Notes: generated by a model from the sequence alone, not told the origin. A stretch of DNA of 21,905 bases from an uncultured Eubacteriales bacterium (GCA_900540545.1 UQGJ01000038.1:1-21905), one strand, 5' to 3'. Counted from the stretch's first letter, positions 6,141 to 14,062 are shown. Made by a program: numbers and translations.

Positions 6141-8774
6141 TCACATCGACTTGACCTGTTCCTCCAGCTTCGCAATGAGCGCCGCCAGCTTCTCCCCCCG
6201 CTCCTTCTCGGCCTCCACCACGTTGGCGGGCGCCTTGTTCACAAACCCGGGGTTGTTCAGCTTGGCCTGGAGCTTCTCCAGCTCGGCCCGGTTCTTGCCC
6301 AGCTCCTTCTCCATGCGGGCCTTCTCCTTCTCCAGGTCCACCAGATCGGCCATGGGCATGAAGATTTGAGCCACGTGGGTGATGGCGGAGACCATGGTGG
6401 GGTCGGCGGGGGCCTGGTCGGGGCCCACCACCAGCACGTCGCTGGCGTAGGCCAGCCGCTGGAGGAAGGGCACGCCCAGCTCAAAGACCTGCTTCTGGTC
6501 GGTGCAGACGGTGAGGTGGGCCTTCTTGGAGGGGGGCACGTTCATCTCGTTGCGGCGGACCCGGACGGCCCGGATGGCGTCCATCACCAGCTCCATGGCC
6601 CGCTCCTCCTCGGGGAAGGCCAGGGCGGCGTCATACTCCGGCCAAGACTGGAGCATAAGGTAGTCCCCTTCGTGGGGCAGGGCCTGCCAAATCTCCTCGG
6701 TGATGAAGGGCATGAAGGGGTGCAGCAGCTTGAGGATGTTGGTCAGCACGTAGCACAAGACCTTCTGGGCGTTGACCTTGGCCCCCTCGTCCTCCCCCTG
6801 GAGCCGGGACTTGGTCAGCTCGATATACCAGTCGCAGTAGTCGTCCCAGATGAAGTCATAGACCTTCTGGGCGGCCACGCCCAGCTCGTACTTGTCCATA
6901 TTCTCGGTGATTTGGGGGATGACCGAGTTCAGCTTGGAGAGAATCCACTTGTCCTCCAGCTCCAGGGTATCCGGCAGCGCGCACTGGTCGATGGTCAGGT
7001 TCATCATCAAAAAGCGGCTGGCGTTCCAAATCTTGTTGGCAAAGTTCCGCATGGCCTCGCACCGCTCGGTGTAAAAGCGCATGTCGTTGCCGGGGGAGTT
7101 GCCCGTCACCAAATTGAACCGCAGGGCGTCGGCGCCGTACTGCTCGGCGATCTCCAGGGGGTCGATGCCGTTGCCCAGGGATTTGGACATCTTCCGGCCC
7201 TTGTCGTCCCGGACCAGGCCGTGGATGAACACGGTGTGGAAGGGGGGCTTGCCGGTGTGGGCGCAGCCGGAGAAGATCATCCGGGCCACCCAGAAGAAGA
7301 TGATATCGTAGCCCGTCACCAGCACGTCGGTGGGGTAGAAATACTTGAAATCCTCGGAATTCTCGTCGGGCCACCCCAGGGTGGAGAAGGGCCACAGGGC
7401 GCTGGAGAACCAAGTGTCCAGCACGTCCTCCTCCTGGTGGATGTGCTCCGAGCCGCAATGGGCGCAGTGGGTGGGGTCGGTCTCGCTGACCGTCATGCGG
7501 CCGCACTCGTCGCAGGTCCAGGCGGGGATGCGGTGGCCCCACCAGAGCTGGCGGGAGATGCACCAGTCGTGGACATTCTCCATCCAGTTGGTGTAGGTCT
7601 TGGAGAACCGCTCGGGGACGAACTTGACCTCCCCGTCGTTGACCACCCGCAGGGCCTCCTTGGCCAGCGGCTCCATCTTCACGAACCACTGGGCGGAGAT
7701 GAGGGGCTCCACGTCGGTGCCGCAGCGGTAGCAGGTGCCCACGTTGTGGGTGTGGTCGGTGATTTTCTCCAGCAGGCCCAGGGCCTCCAGGTCGTGGACA
7801 ATGACCTTCCGGGCCTCGTAGCGGTCCAACCCCTGGTACTTGCCGCCCAGCTCGTTGATTTTGCCGTCGTCGTCCAGCACCCGGATGGACTCCAGGTTGT
7901 GGCGCAGGCCCACCTCGAAGTCGTTGGGGTCGTGAGCGGGGGTCATCTTCACGCAGCCGGTGCCGAACTCCATGTCCACGTACTCGTCGGCCACGATGGG
8001 GATCTCCTTGTCCATCAGGGGCAGGATGCAGGTCTTGCCCACGATGTCCGTGTACCGCTCGTCGTTGGGGTTGACGGCCACGCCGGTGTCCCCCAGCATG
8101 GTCTCGGGCCGGGTGGTGGCCACCACCACGAAGCGGCCCGGCTCCCCCTTGATGGGGTACTTGATGTGCCACAGGTGGCCGGGCTTCTCCTTGTACTCCA
8201 CCTCGGCGTCGGAGAGGGCGGTGGTGCAGTGGGGGCACCAGTTGATGATGCGGCTGCCCTTGTAGATGAGGCCGTCGTTGTAGAGCTTGACGAACACGTG
8301 GCGCACGGCGGCGGAGAGGCCCTCGTCCATGGTGAACCGGGCCCGGTTCCAGTCGCAGGACGCGCCCAGCTTCTTCTGCTGCTCCACGATGCGGCCGCCG
8401 TACTTGGCCTTCCAGTCCCACACCCGCTCCAGGAACTTGTCCCGGCCCAGGTCGTAGCGGGTCAACCCCTCGTTTTTCCGCAGCTCCTCCTCCACCTTGA
8501 TTTGGGTGGCGATGCCCGCGTGGTCCGTGCCGGGGACCCACAGGGCGGCGTAGCCCTGCATCCGCTTGAAGCGGGTCAGGATGTCCTGGAGGGTGGAGTC
8601 CATGGCGTGGCCCATGTGGAGCTGGCCGGTGACGTTGGGGGGCGGCATGACGATGGTGAAGGGCTTCTTGTCCGGGTCCCGGCGGCCCTCGAAGCAGCCG
8701 TGCTCCTCCCACATTTTATAAATGCGCCCCTCCACCTCCTGGGGCTCATAGACCTTTGGCAATTCCCTGTTCAT
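6141..8774 (-). CDS. valS: Valyl-tRNA synthetase
   Basis: Charges tRNA-Val with valine and edits misacylated threonine. The 877-residue protein has the expected length and order: class I signature PPPNVTGQLHMGHAMDS (44-60, HMGH at 53-56), a long inserted editing domain (about 190-400), zinc-type CxxC pairs (CYRCG and CDECG/CAHCG), the KMSKS motif in KGRKMSKSLGN (about residue 530), the anticodon-binding domain and a C-terminal coiled coil (about 810-877, rich in KEKARMEKEL-type heptads). ATG 8774 has AGGAGA eight bases upstream. It is second in its unit, 16 bp after the YcxB-like gene, and lies behind a T-box whose specifier reads GUG, a valine codon. Confidence 0.98.
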   Translation of the reverse strand: MNRELPKVYEPQEVEGRIYKMWEEHGCFEGRRDPDKKPFTIVMPPPNVTGQLHMGHAMDSTLQDILTRFKRMQGYAALWVPGTDHAGIATQIKVEEELRKNEGLTRYDLGRDKFLERVWDWKAKYGGRIVEQQKKLGASCDWNRARFTMDEGLSAAVRHVFVKLYNDGLIYKGSRIINWCPHCTTALSDAEVEYKEKPGHLWHIKYPIKGEPGRFVVVATTRPETMLGDTGVAVNPNDERYTDIVGKTCILPLMDKEIPIVADEYVDMEFGTGCVKMTPAHDPNDFEVGLRHNLESIRVLDDDGKINELGGKYQGLDRYEARKVIVHDLEALGLLEKITDHTHNVGTCYRCGTDVEPLISAQWFVKMEPLAKEALRVVNDGEVKFVPERFSKTYTNWMENVHDWCISRQLWWGHRIPAWTCDECGRMTVSETDPTHCAHCGSEHIHQEEDVLDTWFSSALWPFSTLGWPDENSEDFKYFYPTDVLVTGYDIIFFWVARMIFSGCAHTGKPPFHTVFIHGLVRDDKGRKMSKSLGNGIDPLEIAEQYGADALRFNLVTGNSPGNDMRFYTERCEAMRNFANKIWNASRFLMMNLTIDQCALPDTLELEDKWILSKLNSVIPQITENMDKYELGVAAQKVYDFIWDDYCDWYIELTKSRLQGEDEGAKVNAQKVLCYVLTNILKLLHPFMPFITEEIWQALPHEGDYLMLQSWPEYDAALAFPEEERAMELVMDAIRAVRVRRNEMNVPPSKKAHLTVCTDQKQVFELGVPFLQRLAYASDVLVVGPDQAPADPTMVSAITHVAQIFMPMADLVDLEKEKARMEKELGKNRAELEKLQAKLNNPGFVNKAPANVVEAEKERGEKLAALIAKLEEQVKSM

Positions 8775-8790
8775 AGCGTTCTCTCCTGTC

Positions 8791-9312
8791 TTAAAGATTC
8801 ACAAAGGTGAGCGGCTTGCCCGTCTTTTCCTGGATTTCGGCGGCAAAGGCCTGGGGGTCGCCCACGGAAAATCCGTTTTTATCCAAAACATAGCCCGAGC
8901 CCTTGCTCAGATAGAGGACGAAGTAGTCCTTGCTTTCCGCCAGGGCGTAAAAGGCGCTGTACCGGTGGGAGACCTTCTCCACCTGGGTGCGGGCGATCAT
9001 GCCCTCGTCCCCGAACAGGAACTCCTGCTCCATCCCCAGAGGGGCCTTGCGGCTGACCCGCCACACCAGATAGTTGTACCAGTTCGCCCCCCAGATGAAG
9101 CAGAGGAAGCTCACGGCCACGCCGAACACCCCGGCCCCGGCGAAGCCGCCCCGGGCGATGCCCGCGCCGCTGGCCGCCAGGCCTACCAGGCCCGCCGCGA
9201 TGAGGGACCAGTGGAGCAAATTCATCTTTACCTTCTGTACCGTGTGGGCCGTAATGTGCTGGTAGGCCAGAATCTCTTTTCTGCCCAGGACCGTCTTGAC
9301 CTGAAATCCCAT
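8791..9312 (-). CDS. YcxB-like membrane protein
   Basis: A 173-residue protein of unknown function. Two hydrophobic segments (about 32-50 and 56-80) are followed by a soluble C-terminal domain with HRYSAFYALAESKDYFVLYL (about 115-136), the pattern of the YcxB-like family. ATG 9312 is chosen because AGGAGG lies seven bases upstream; the frame stays open for 36 more codons, but these run through the T-box terminator. It is the first gene behind the T-box and is only 16 bp from valS, so it is made whenever valS is. No biochemical role is known for the family, so no function is claimed. Confidence 0.8.
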   Translation of the reverse strand: MGFQVKTVLGRKEILAYQHITAHTVQKVKMNLLHWSLIAAGLVGLAASGAGIARGGFAGAGVFGVAVSFLCFIWGANWYNYLVWRVSRKAPLGMEQEFLFGDEGMIARTQVEKVSHRYSAFYALAESKDYFVLYLSKGSGYVLDKNGFSVGDPQAFAAEIQEKTGKPLTFVNL

Positions 9313-9341
9313 CCAACTGCCTCCTCTTTCCTTCCGCGGAC

Positions 9342-9589
9342 AAAAAAACGCCCCAAGCCATTGGCTCAGGGCGAACAAAGTCCGTGGTACCACCTGAATT
9401 TGGACGCCAAGCGTCCACACTCGTCTGCCCGTAACGGGGGCTGCCGTCGGCGCTTACTTCCCTCTTCCGCGCCGAAGCTCGGGGACCACCTTCCACGCAC
9501 CCTCAGAGAGCCTTTCACCAACCGGCTCCTCTCTAAACCTCGGGCCCGCGTACTCCTTCCCGTCCTCGCCTTTCTCTGATAACCTCCTT
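9342..9589 (-). promoter_or_regulatory. T-box riboswitch, tRNA-Val specific
   Basis: On the minus strand the leader carries the T-box signature AGGTGGTACCACGG (about 9382-9395), whose UGGU can pair with the tRNA acceptor end. A loop-E-like AGTA (near 9548-9551) and GGAA (9491-9494) frame the specifier region; the codon one base after GAA reads GUG (9487-9489), a valine codon. The sequence CGTTACGGGCAGACG (around 9424-9438) is part of the usual linker region. It ends in a terminator: arms 9349-9360 and 9362-9373 pair with G-U wobbles, followed by seven Us (9342-9348). Uncharged tRNA-Val would favour antitermination and expression of the downstream genes. Confidence 0.94.
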
Positions 9590-9617
9590 AGTATATCAAA
9601 AAAGGCCCAAAAGTCAA
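9590..9617 (-). promoter_or_regulatory. Sigma-A promoter of the T-box/valS unit
   Basis: TTGACT (9612-9617), a 16-bp gap and TATACT (9590-9595) on the minus strand, directly before the T-box leader. This is one of the best promoter matches in the window. Confidence 0.8.
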
Positions 9618-9636
9618 GGAAAAGAGAAAAAAGTCC

Positions 9637-9717
9637 CCATTCGTCCCCGTCCCGCCTCAGCGGAGCCTTCTCCACTTGTGGGGAAGGTGGCACGGGCGTA
9701 GCCCGTGACGGATGGGG
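9637..9717. repeat. Dispersed intergenic repeat with two small palindromes
   Basis: The stretch holds CCTTCTCCACTTGTGGGGAAGG and CACGGGCGTAGCCCGTG, two short inverted repeats, followed by ACGGATGGGG. The arrangement (…CCTTCCCC..GGGGAAGG…GTGCCAC/GTGGCAC…CCGTGACGGATG…) resembles an intergenic element I recall as widespread in gut Clostridia, unverified here. A degenerate reverse fragment (GTGCCAGCTTCCCC…AGCCTTGAG) appears at about 9808-9834. The rest of 9718-9829 shows no gene. Confidence 0.5.
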
Positions 9718-9829
9718 CCTCCCTCGCCAACGGCTGGGCAGTCACCCCTTTGAAAACTGGTTCGAAATAACATACTCAAAAACCCTGGTCAACTGAATGG
9801 CATCGCCGTGCCAGCTTCCCCAAACAGCC

Positions 9830-9858
9830 TTGAGAAGAACAGATTCCTATGATAGAAT
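9830..9858 (+). promoter_or_regulatory. Promoter of the small membrane-protein gene
   Basis: TTGAGA (9830-9835), a 17-bp gap and TAGAAT (9853-9858) on the plus strand, about 65 bp before the small gene's start codon's ribosome site. It is the only strong plus-strand promoter I found in the window. Confidence 0.7.
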
Positions 9859-9931
9859 ATGACGAAAAAGCAAGTCACCTCAGGCGGAGAAGGCGGCTCA
9901 ATAAATTATGAATTTGAAGAGGAGACAAAGA

Positions 9932-10096
9932 ATGAAGTCAACAAAGATTATGTTATCAGGTATTATGCTTATGCTGTTATCTTTTTGTGCTTTCATGATT
10001 GATAACGGGAACCATTCTTGGGTGGCGGGCGCAGCAGTCATCCTTATACCACTGGCAATTATCGTGTTTGTCATCGGTCTTGCCACAAAGAAATAA
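9932..10096 (+). CDS. Small two-helix membrane protein, unknown function
   Basis: I do not recognise this 54-residue protein. It starts MKSTKIMLSG and has two hydrophobic segments (about 6-22 and 29-50) separated by a short polar turn (DNGNHS), ending in TKK. ATG 9932 is preferred because GAGGAG lies seven bases upstream; an earlier in-frame ATG at 9908 has no good ribosome site. It is the only convincing plus-strand gene, has its own promoter (9830-9858) and a terminator (10156-10190), and is visibly richer in A and T than the neighbouring genes, which suggests recent acquisition or relaxed composition. It could be a small stress or toxin-like membrane peptide, but nothing in the sequence decides this. 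Confidence 0.72.
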   Translation: MKSTKIMLSGIMLMLLSFCAFMIDNGNHSWVAGAAVILIPLAIIVFVIGLATKK

Positions 10097-10155
10097 CCCG
10101 GAATTTGTCGTGCTGATTTAAGTGCGCCTTCTTGGCATCCTGCGGCCCAAATCAG

Positions 10156-10190
10156 AAAATCCCTACACCGAAAAAGTGTAGGGATTTTTT
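10156..10190. terminator. Bidirectional terminator
   Basis: AAAATCCCTACAC (10156-10168) and GTGTAGGGATTTT (10176-10188) form a perfect stem around a 7-nt loop, with more Ts on the plus side and As on the other. It can end both the small plus-strand gene and any read-through from the antiporter gene on the minus strand. Confidence 0.88.
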
Positions 10191-10196
10191 GGCGGC

Positions 10197-10234
10197 AAAA
10201 AGAAGCGGGCGGACCCAATCCAGGGTCCGCCCGC
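10197..10234 (-). terminator. Terminator of the first antiporter gene
   Basis: GCGGGCGGACCC (10205-10216) and GGGTCCGCCCGC (10223-10234) form a perfect 12-bp stem with a 6-nt loop. On the minus strand it is followed by TTCTTTTT. It lies 20 bp beyond the antiporter stop codon. Confidence 0.85.
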
Positions 10235-10254
10235 CGGAAAAACGATGGGGTTAC

Positions 10255-11895
10255 TTACTTCGCACCCACGGTGGCCTTGTTGCCGCGGCCGATGGTGGCA
10301 CGGAGGAGCATCAGCACGCCGAACATCATCACGAAAGCGATGATCAGGTTGATGACCACATTGTGGATCAGACCGGCCAGCAGGTAGTTCACGAAGGAGA
10401 CACCAGCCACGGTCATGGCGTAGGGCAGCTGGGTCTTGACGTGGTTCAGGTGGTAGCACTGGGCGCCGGTGGACGCCAGAATGGTGGTATCGGAGATGGG
10501 CGAGCAGTGGTCGCCGCAGACAGCGCCGGCCAGGCAGGCGCCGATGCCCACGATCATCAGGGGATCGCCAGCGCCGAACACGCTGACCACGATGGGGATC
10601 AGGATGCCGAAGGTGCCCCAGGAGGTGCCGGTGGCGAAGGCCAGCAGCACGGCCACCAGGAAGACGATGGCGGGCAGGACCACGTTCAGGCCCGCAGCCG
10701 CGCCCTTCATGGTCTCTTCCACGAAGACGTTCAGACCCAGCAGGCCGTTGGTAACGCCGCTGATGGTCCAGGCGAAGCACAGGATCAGGATGGCGGGCAG
10801 CATGATTTTGAAGCCTTCCACGATGCAGTCGGTCCACTCGGAGAAGGTCATGATGCGGCGGGCCAGGAACCAGATGAAGCAGAACAGCAGCGCGATGAAG
10901 GAGCCGTACATCAGGCCGGGAGCGGCGGTGGTGTCGGCGAAGGCGGTCATCACGTTCAGGTGGTTGGCGCTCTCGGCGTCGAAGAAGCCGCCGACCCAGA
11001 GCAGGCCGCTGATGCAGCAGACGATCAGCACGATGACGGGCAGGACCAGGTCGATGACCTTACCCTTGGTGGAAATCTTGCTCTCGTCGTTGGCGCCCTC
11101 AAAGGGACGCTCGGGGGTGGTGTACAGGTCGCCCTTCTTGGCGTTGTCCTCGTGGACCTTCATGGGGCCGAAGTCCTCGTCGAACACGGCCAGAACGATC
11201 AGGGTGAACACGGTCAGCAGCGCGTAGTAGTTCCAGGGGATGGCGCTGACGAAGAGCTGCAGGCCGTCCACGCCGATCTCGCTGGCGGTACTGGACACGG
11301 CGGCCGCCCAGGAGGAGATGGGCATACACATACAGACAGGGGCCGCGGTGGAGTCGATGTAGTAAGCCAGCTTGGCGCGGGAGACCTGATGGCCGTCGGT
11401 GACGGGACGCATCACGTTACCGGTGGTCAGGTTGTTGAAGTAGTCGTCCACGCCCAGCACGATGCCCAGGACCATGGTGGCCAGCAGAGCGCCGCGCTTG
11501 GTCTTGATGTGGTCGCGGGCCCACTCGCCGTAAGCCTTGGAGCCGCCGGAGCGGTTCATCAGCACCACGATGATGCCCAGCATGACCAGGAAGGCCACCA
11601 GGTCCACGTTGCCGGAGACGCGCTCCACCAGAGTGTCAAAGGTGGTGGTGACAGCCAGGATGGGGTTGAAGTTGACGTAGATGAGGCCGCCCACGAAGCA
11701 GCCCAGGAACAGAGACGTGTAGACTTCCTTGGTGATCAGGGCCAGCGCGATGGCCAGCACCGGGGGCACCGCGGCGATGATGCCGTAGGTGACCTGCTCC
11801 GCTTCGCCGTCGGCGAAGGCGGTGGTCATCAGCAGACCGACGATTGCGACGATTGCCAGAATAAAGGGGATCCAATTCCTCTTTGTTCTTTGCAT
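10255..11895 (-). CDS. NhaC-family Na+/H+ antiporter, paralogue 1
   Basis: A 546-residue membrane protein of the NhaC/MleN antiporter group, likely exchanging Na+ for H+ or for an organic acid. About 12 hydrophobic segments follow an N-terminal signal-like stretch ending in TTAFADG (about 23-29). Family hallmarks are NRSGGSKAYG (about 116-125), GVDDYFNNLTTGNVMRPVTD (about 146-165) and its later counterpart DHCSPISDTTILASTGAQC (about 460). ATG 11895 has AGGGAGGG about six bases upstream; the longer open frame has none. It is clearly a paralogue of the gene at 12185-13840, most strikingly in these motifs. It has its own promoter and terminator, so it is not simply co-transcribed with its twin. 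Substrate cannot be read from sequence. Confidence 0.92.
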   Translation of the reverse strand: MQRTKRNWIPFILAIVAIVGLLMTTAFADGEAEQVTYGIIAAVPPVLAIALALITKEVYTSLFLGCFVGGLIYVNFNPILAVTTTFDTLVERVSGNVDLVAFLVMLGIIVVLMNRSGGSKAYGEWARDHIKTKRGALLATMVLGIVLGVDDYFNNLTTGNVMRPVTDGHQVSRAKLAYYIDSTAAPVCMCMPISSWAAAVSSTASEIGVDGLQLFVSAIPWNYYALLTVFTLIVLAVFDEDFGPMKVHEDNAKKGDLYTTPERPFEGANDESKISTKGKVIDLVLPVIVLIVCCISGLLWVGGFFDAESANHLNVMTAFADTTAAPGLMYGSFIALLFCFIWFLARRIMTFSEWTDCIVEGFKIMLPAILILCFAWTISGVTNGLLGLNVFVEETMKGAAAGLNVVLPAIVFLVAVLLAFATGTSWGTFGILIPIVVSVFGAGDPLMIVGIGACLAGAVCGDHCSPISDTTILASTGAQCYHLNHVKTQLPYAMTVAGVSFVNYLLAGLIHNVVINLIIAFVMMFGVLMLLRATIGRGNKATVGAK

Positions 11896-11973
11896 GATTA
11901 CCCTCCCTTTCAAATATGCGGTTGTCAAAGGTCTTTGCTGTGCTGAGATAAATCCAAACCAATTCCCAGGGCT

Positions 11974-12002
11974 AGGATAACACAGTTCGGTCAAAACTGC
12001 AA
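11974..12002 (-). promoter_or_regulatory. Promoter of antiporter 1 with downstream shared box
   Basis: TTGCAG (11997-12002), a 17-bp gap and TATCCT (11974-11979) on the minus strand. Five bases after the -10 comes TGGGAATTGGTT (11957-11968), identical in sequence and distance to that of antiporter 2. This agreement supports both promoters. The rest of 11896-12121 is an AT-richer leader and spacer with no gene; a weak ACAAAAA/TTTTTGT inverted repeat sits at about 12013-12036. Confidence 0.6.
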
Positions 12003-12121
12003 GTCATTTTTCACAAAAACAGGCTCTGCTTTTTGTTATTCTTTATTATTAGTGTACTTATTGGCCGGAAAAGTATCCCCTTTTTCCAATTCTCTATCGA
12101 TTTAAATTGCTTCATCCCGGA

Positions 12122-12171
12122 CAAAAAAGATAGCAAAAAGGAGCGGAATTTTCCCGCTCCCTTTTGCTATC
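12122..12171 (-). terminator. Terminator of antiporter 2
   Basis: GATAGCAAAAAGGAGCGG (12129-12146) and CCGCTCCCTTTTGCTATC (12154-12171) pair over 18 positions with one G-U wobble. A T-rich run follows on the minus strand (complement of 12122-12128). It begins 14 bp after the stop codon of the gene at 12185-13840 and separates it from antiporter 1. Confidence 0.88.
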
Positions 12172-12184
12172 TCAAGAATAAGTT

Positions 12185-13840
12185 CTATTTCGAAGCTCTG
12201 GCGGCCACCGCCTTTTTGCCCAGCGTGGCCCGGAGGACCATCAGCACGGCAAACATGGAGCCGAAGGCGATGATCAGGTCGATGAACACGTTCTGTATGA
12301 ACCCGGCGATGACGTAGTTGACAAAGGAGACGGCCGCCACCGTGCAGGCGTAGGGCAGTTGGGTCTTGACGTGGTTCAGGTGGAAGCACTGGGCCCCGGT
12401 GGAGGCCAGGATGGTGGTGTCGGAGATGGGCGAGCAGTGGTCGCCCATGACGGCCCCGGCCAGGCACGCCGCGATGCCGATGGTGAGGATGGTCCCCGCG
12501 TCGTAGCCGAAGGTGCTGACCACGATGGGGATGAGGATGCCGAAGGTGCCCCAGGAGGTGCCGGTGGCGAAGCCCAGGCCGCAGGCCACCAGGAAGATGA
12601 CGGCGGGCAGGAAGTTCGCAAAGCCCCCGGCCACGGACTCCATGGTCTCGGCCACGAAGACATTCAGATGGAGCAGACCGTTGGTCACGTCGCTGATGGT
12701 CCAGGCAAAGCACAGAATCAGGATGGCCGGGACCATGACCTTGAAGCCCTCGGCGATGCAGTCGGTGAACTGAACAAAACTCATGGTCCGGCGGGCCATG
12801 TAGAAGATAAAGCAGAACAGCAGGGACAGGAAGGACCCGTACATCAGGCCCGGAGGTGCGTCGCAGCCCGCGAAGGAGTCCATGACGTTCAGGTAGGTGC
12901 CGCTGCCGACGGTGAAGAAGCCGCCGGTGTACAGCAGGCCGCACACACAGCAGACGATCAGCACCACCACAGGGATGACCAGGTCGGCCACCTTTCCGTT
13001 GGCGGAGTTCTTGCTCTCGTCGTCGGCCCCCGCGAAGGGCCGCTCGGGGGTGGTGTACAGGTCGCCCCGCTTGGCGTTGTCCTCGTGGACCTTCATGGGC
13101 CCGAAGTCCTCGTCAAAGACCGCCAGAATGATCAGGGTGAAGATGGTCAGCAAGGCGTAATAGTTCCAGGGGATGGCGCTGATGAAGAGCTGCAGGCCGC
13201 TGATGCCCTCCATCTTGTCGGCCACGCTGGACACGGCGGCCGCCCAGGAGGAGATGGGCATCATGATACACACGGGGGCGGCGGTGGCGTCGATCATGTA
13301 GGCCAGCTTGGCCCTGGAGATGTTGTGGCTGTCGGTGACGGGGCGCATGACGTTGCCGGTGGTCAGGTTGTTGAAGTAGTCGTCCACGCCCAGCACGATG
13401 GCCAGGCACATGGTGGCCAGCAGGGCCCCCCTGCGGGTCTTGATCTTCCGTTTGGCCCAGTCGCCATAGGCCTTGGAGCCGCCGGAGCGGTTCATCAGCA
13501 CCACGATGACCCCCAGCATGACCAGGAAGGCCAGCAGCGGAGTATTCCCGCCCACGGAGGAGGCCAGAGTGTCAAAGGTGGTGGTGACGGCCAGAACGGG
13601 GTTGAAATTCGCGTACAGCAGGGCGCCCACGAAGCAGCCCAGGAACAGGGACGTGTAGACCTCCTTGGTGATGAGGGCCAGCGCGATGGCCAGCACCGGG
13701 GGCAGGACGGACAGGACGGTGCCCGCAAAGCGGCTGGTGGCCGCCCCATCGCCCTCGGCGAAGGCGGTGGTCATCAGCAGCCCTGCAATGGCTGCGATTG
13801 CCAGGAGTAACGGGACAAGACGCCTCTTTGCTCTGTGCAT
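12185..13840 (-). CDS. NhaC-family Na+/H+ antiporter, paralogue 2
   Basis: A 551-residue paralogue of the neighbouring antiporter with the same layout: signal-like N-terminus ending in TTAFAEG, NRSGGSKAYG, GVDDYFNNLTTGNVMRPVTD and DHCSPISDTTILASTGAQC. The most different parts are the first extracytoplasmic stretch, the segment around SVGGNTPLLAF, and the loop near GGFFTVGSGTYLNVMDSFAG. ATG 13840 is preceded by AAAGGGAGGGTAATC, identical to the sequence before the twin's ATG. Its leader holds an imperfect hairpin (about 13874-13908) that the twin lacks. Expected role: cation/proton or organic-acid exchange at the cytoplasmic membrane. Two tandem but separately promoted copies suggest differing induction or substrate range. 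Confidence 0.92.
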   Translation of the reverse strand: MHRAKRRLVPLLLAIAAIAGLLMTTAFAEGDGAATSRFAGTVLSVLPPVLAIALALITKEVYTSLFLGCFVGALLYANFNPVLAVTTTFDTLASSVGGNTPLLAFLVMLGVIVVLMNRSGGSKAYGDWAKRKIKTRRGALLATMCLAIVLGVDDYFNNLTTGNVMRPVTDSHNISRAKLAYMIDATAAPVCIMMPISSWAAAVSSVADKMEGISGLQLFISAIPWNYYALLTIFTLIILAVFDEDFGPMKVHEDNAKRGDLYTTPERPFAGADDESKNSANGKVADLVIPVVVLIVCCVCGLLYTGGFFTVGSGTYLNVMDSFAGCDAPPGLMYGSFLSLLFCFIFYMARRTMSFVQFTDCIAEGFKVMVPAILILCFAWTISDVTNGLLHLNVFVAETMESVAGGFANFLPAVIFLVACGLGFATGTSWGTFGILIPIVVSTFGYDAGTILTIGIAACLAGAVMGDHCSPISDTTILASTGAQCFHLNHVKTQLPYACTVAAVSFVNYVIAGFIQNVFIDLIIAFGSMFAVLMVLRATLGKKAVAARASK

Positions 13841-13873
13841 GATTACCCTCCCTTTCGATTGTGCGGCGAAACG

Positions 13874-13908
13874 CCGGAGGGCCCTTCCCCGTCGGAAAGG
13901 GCCCCCGG
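13874..13908 (-). other. Leader hairpin of antiporter 2
   Basis: GGGCCCTT (13879-13886) pairs with AAGGGCCC (13897-13904), and flanking CCGG pairs extend the stem with a bulge. It lies between the promoter and ribosome site, about 35 bp before the start codon. No real U-run follows, so a terminator role is doubtful; an mRNA-stability or translation-control role is possible. Confidence 0.45.
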
Positions 13909-13981
13909 ATTTCGTCAACTTGCACCAGGATCACGCCGTTGAGATTTCCCAAACCGTGCATCTGAACCAATTCCCAACGCA

Positions 13982-14010
13982 AGTGTACCATCGGCAGGAG
14001 GGCGATACAA
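13982..14010 (-). promoter_or_regulatory. Promoter of antiporter 2 with downstream shared box
   Basis: TTGTAT (14005-14010), a 17-bp gap and TACACT (13982-13987) on the minus strand. Five bases later comes TGGGAATTGGTT (13965-13976), matching the twin promoter in sequence and position. The leader is about 135 nt. Confidence 0.6.
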
Positions 14011-14062
14011 TGGCCTACTGGTAAAGATTGGGTATCACCTGTGTAAAGTCTTCGTAAACTTA

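Noticed and set aside
6078..8810. Plus-strand open frame of about 910 codons opposite valS
   Set aside because: Its product is dominated by Gly, His, Val and Leu, as expected for the complement of a GC-rich gene. It has no domain or ribosome site, and valS on the other strand is unmistakable.
10132..11946. Plus-strand open frame of about 600 codons opposite antiporter 1 (and a similar one at 12359-13810)
   Set aside because: Both are His/Gly/Asp/Gln-rich antisense shadows of the paralogous antiporters. Their resemblance to each other only reflects the duplication on the coding strand.
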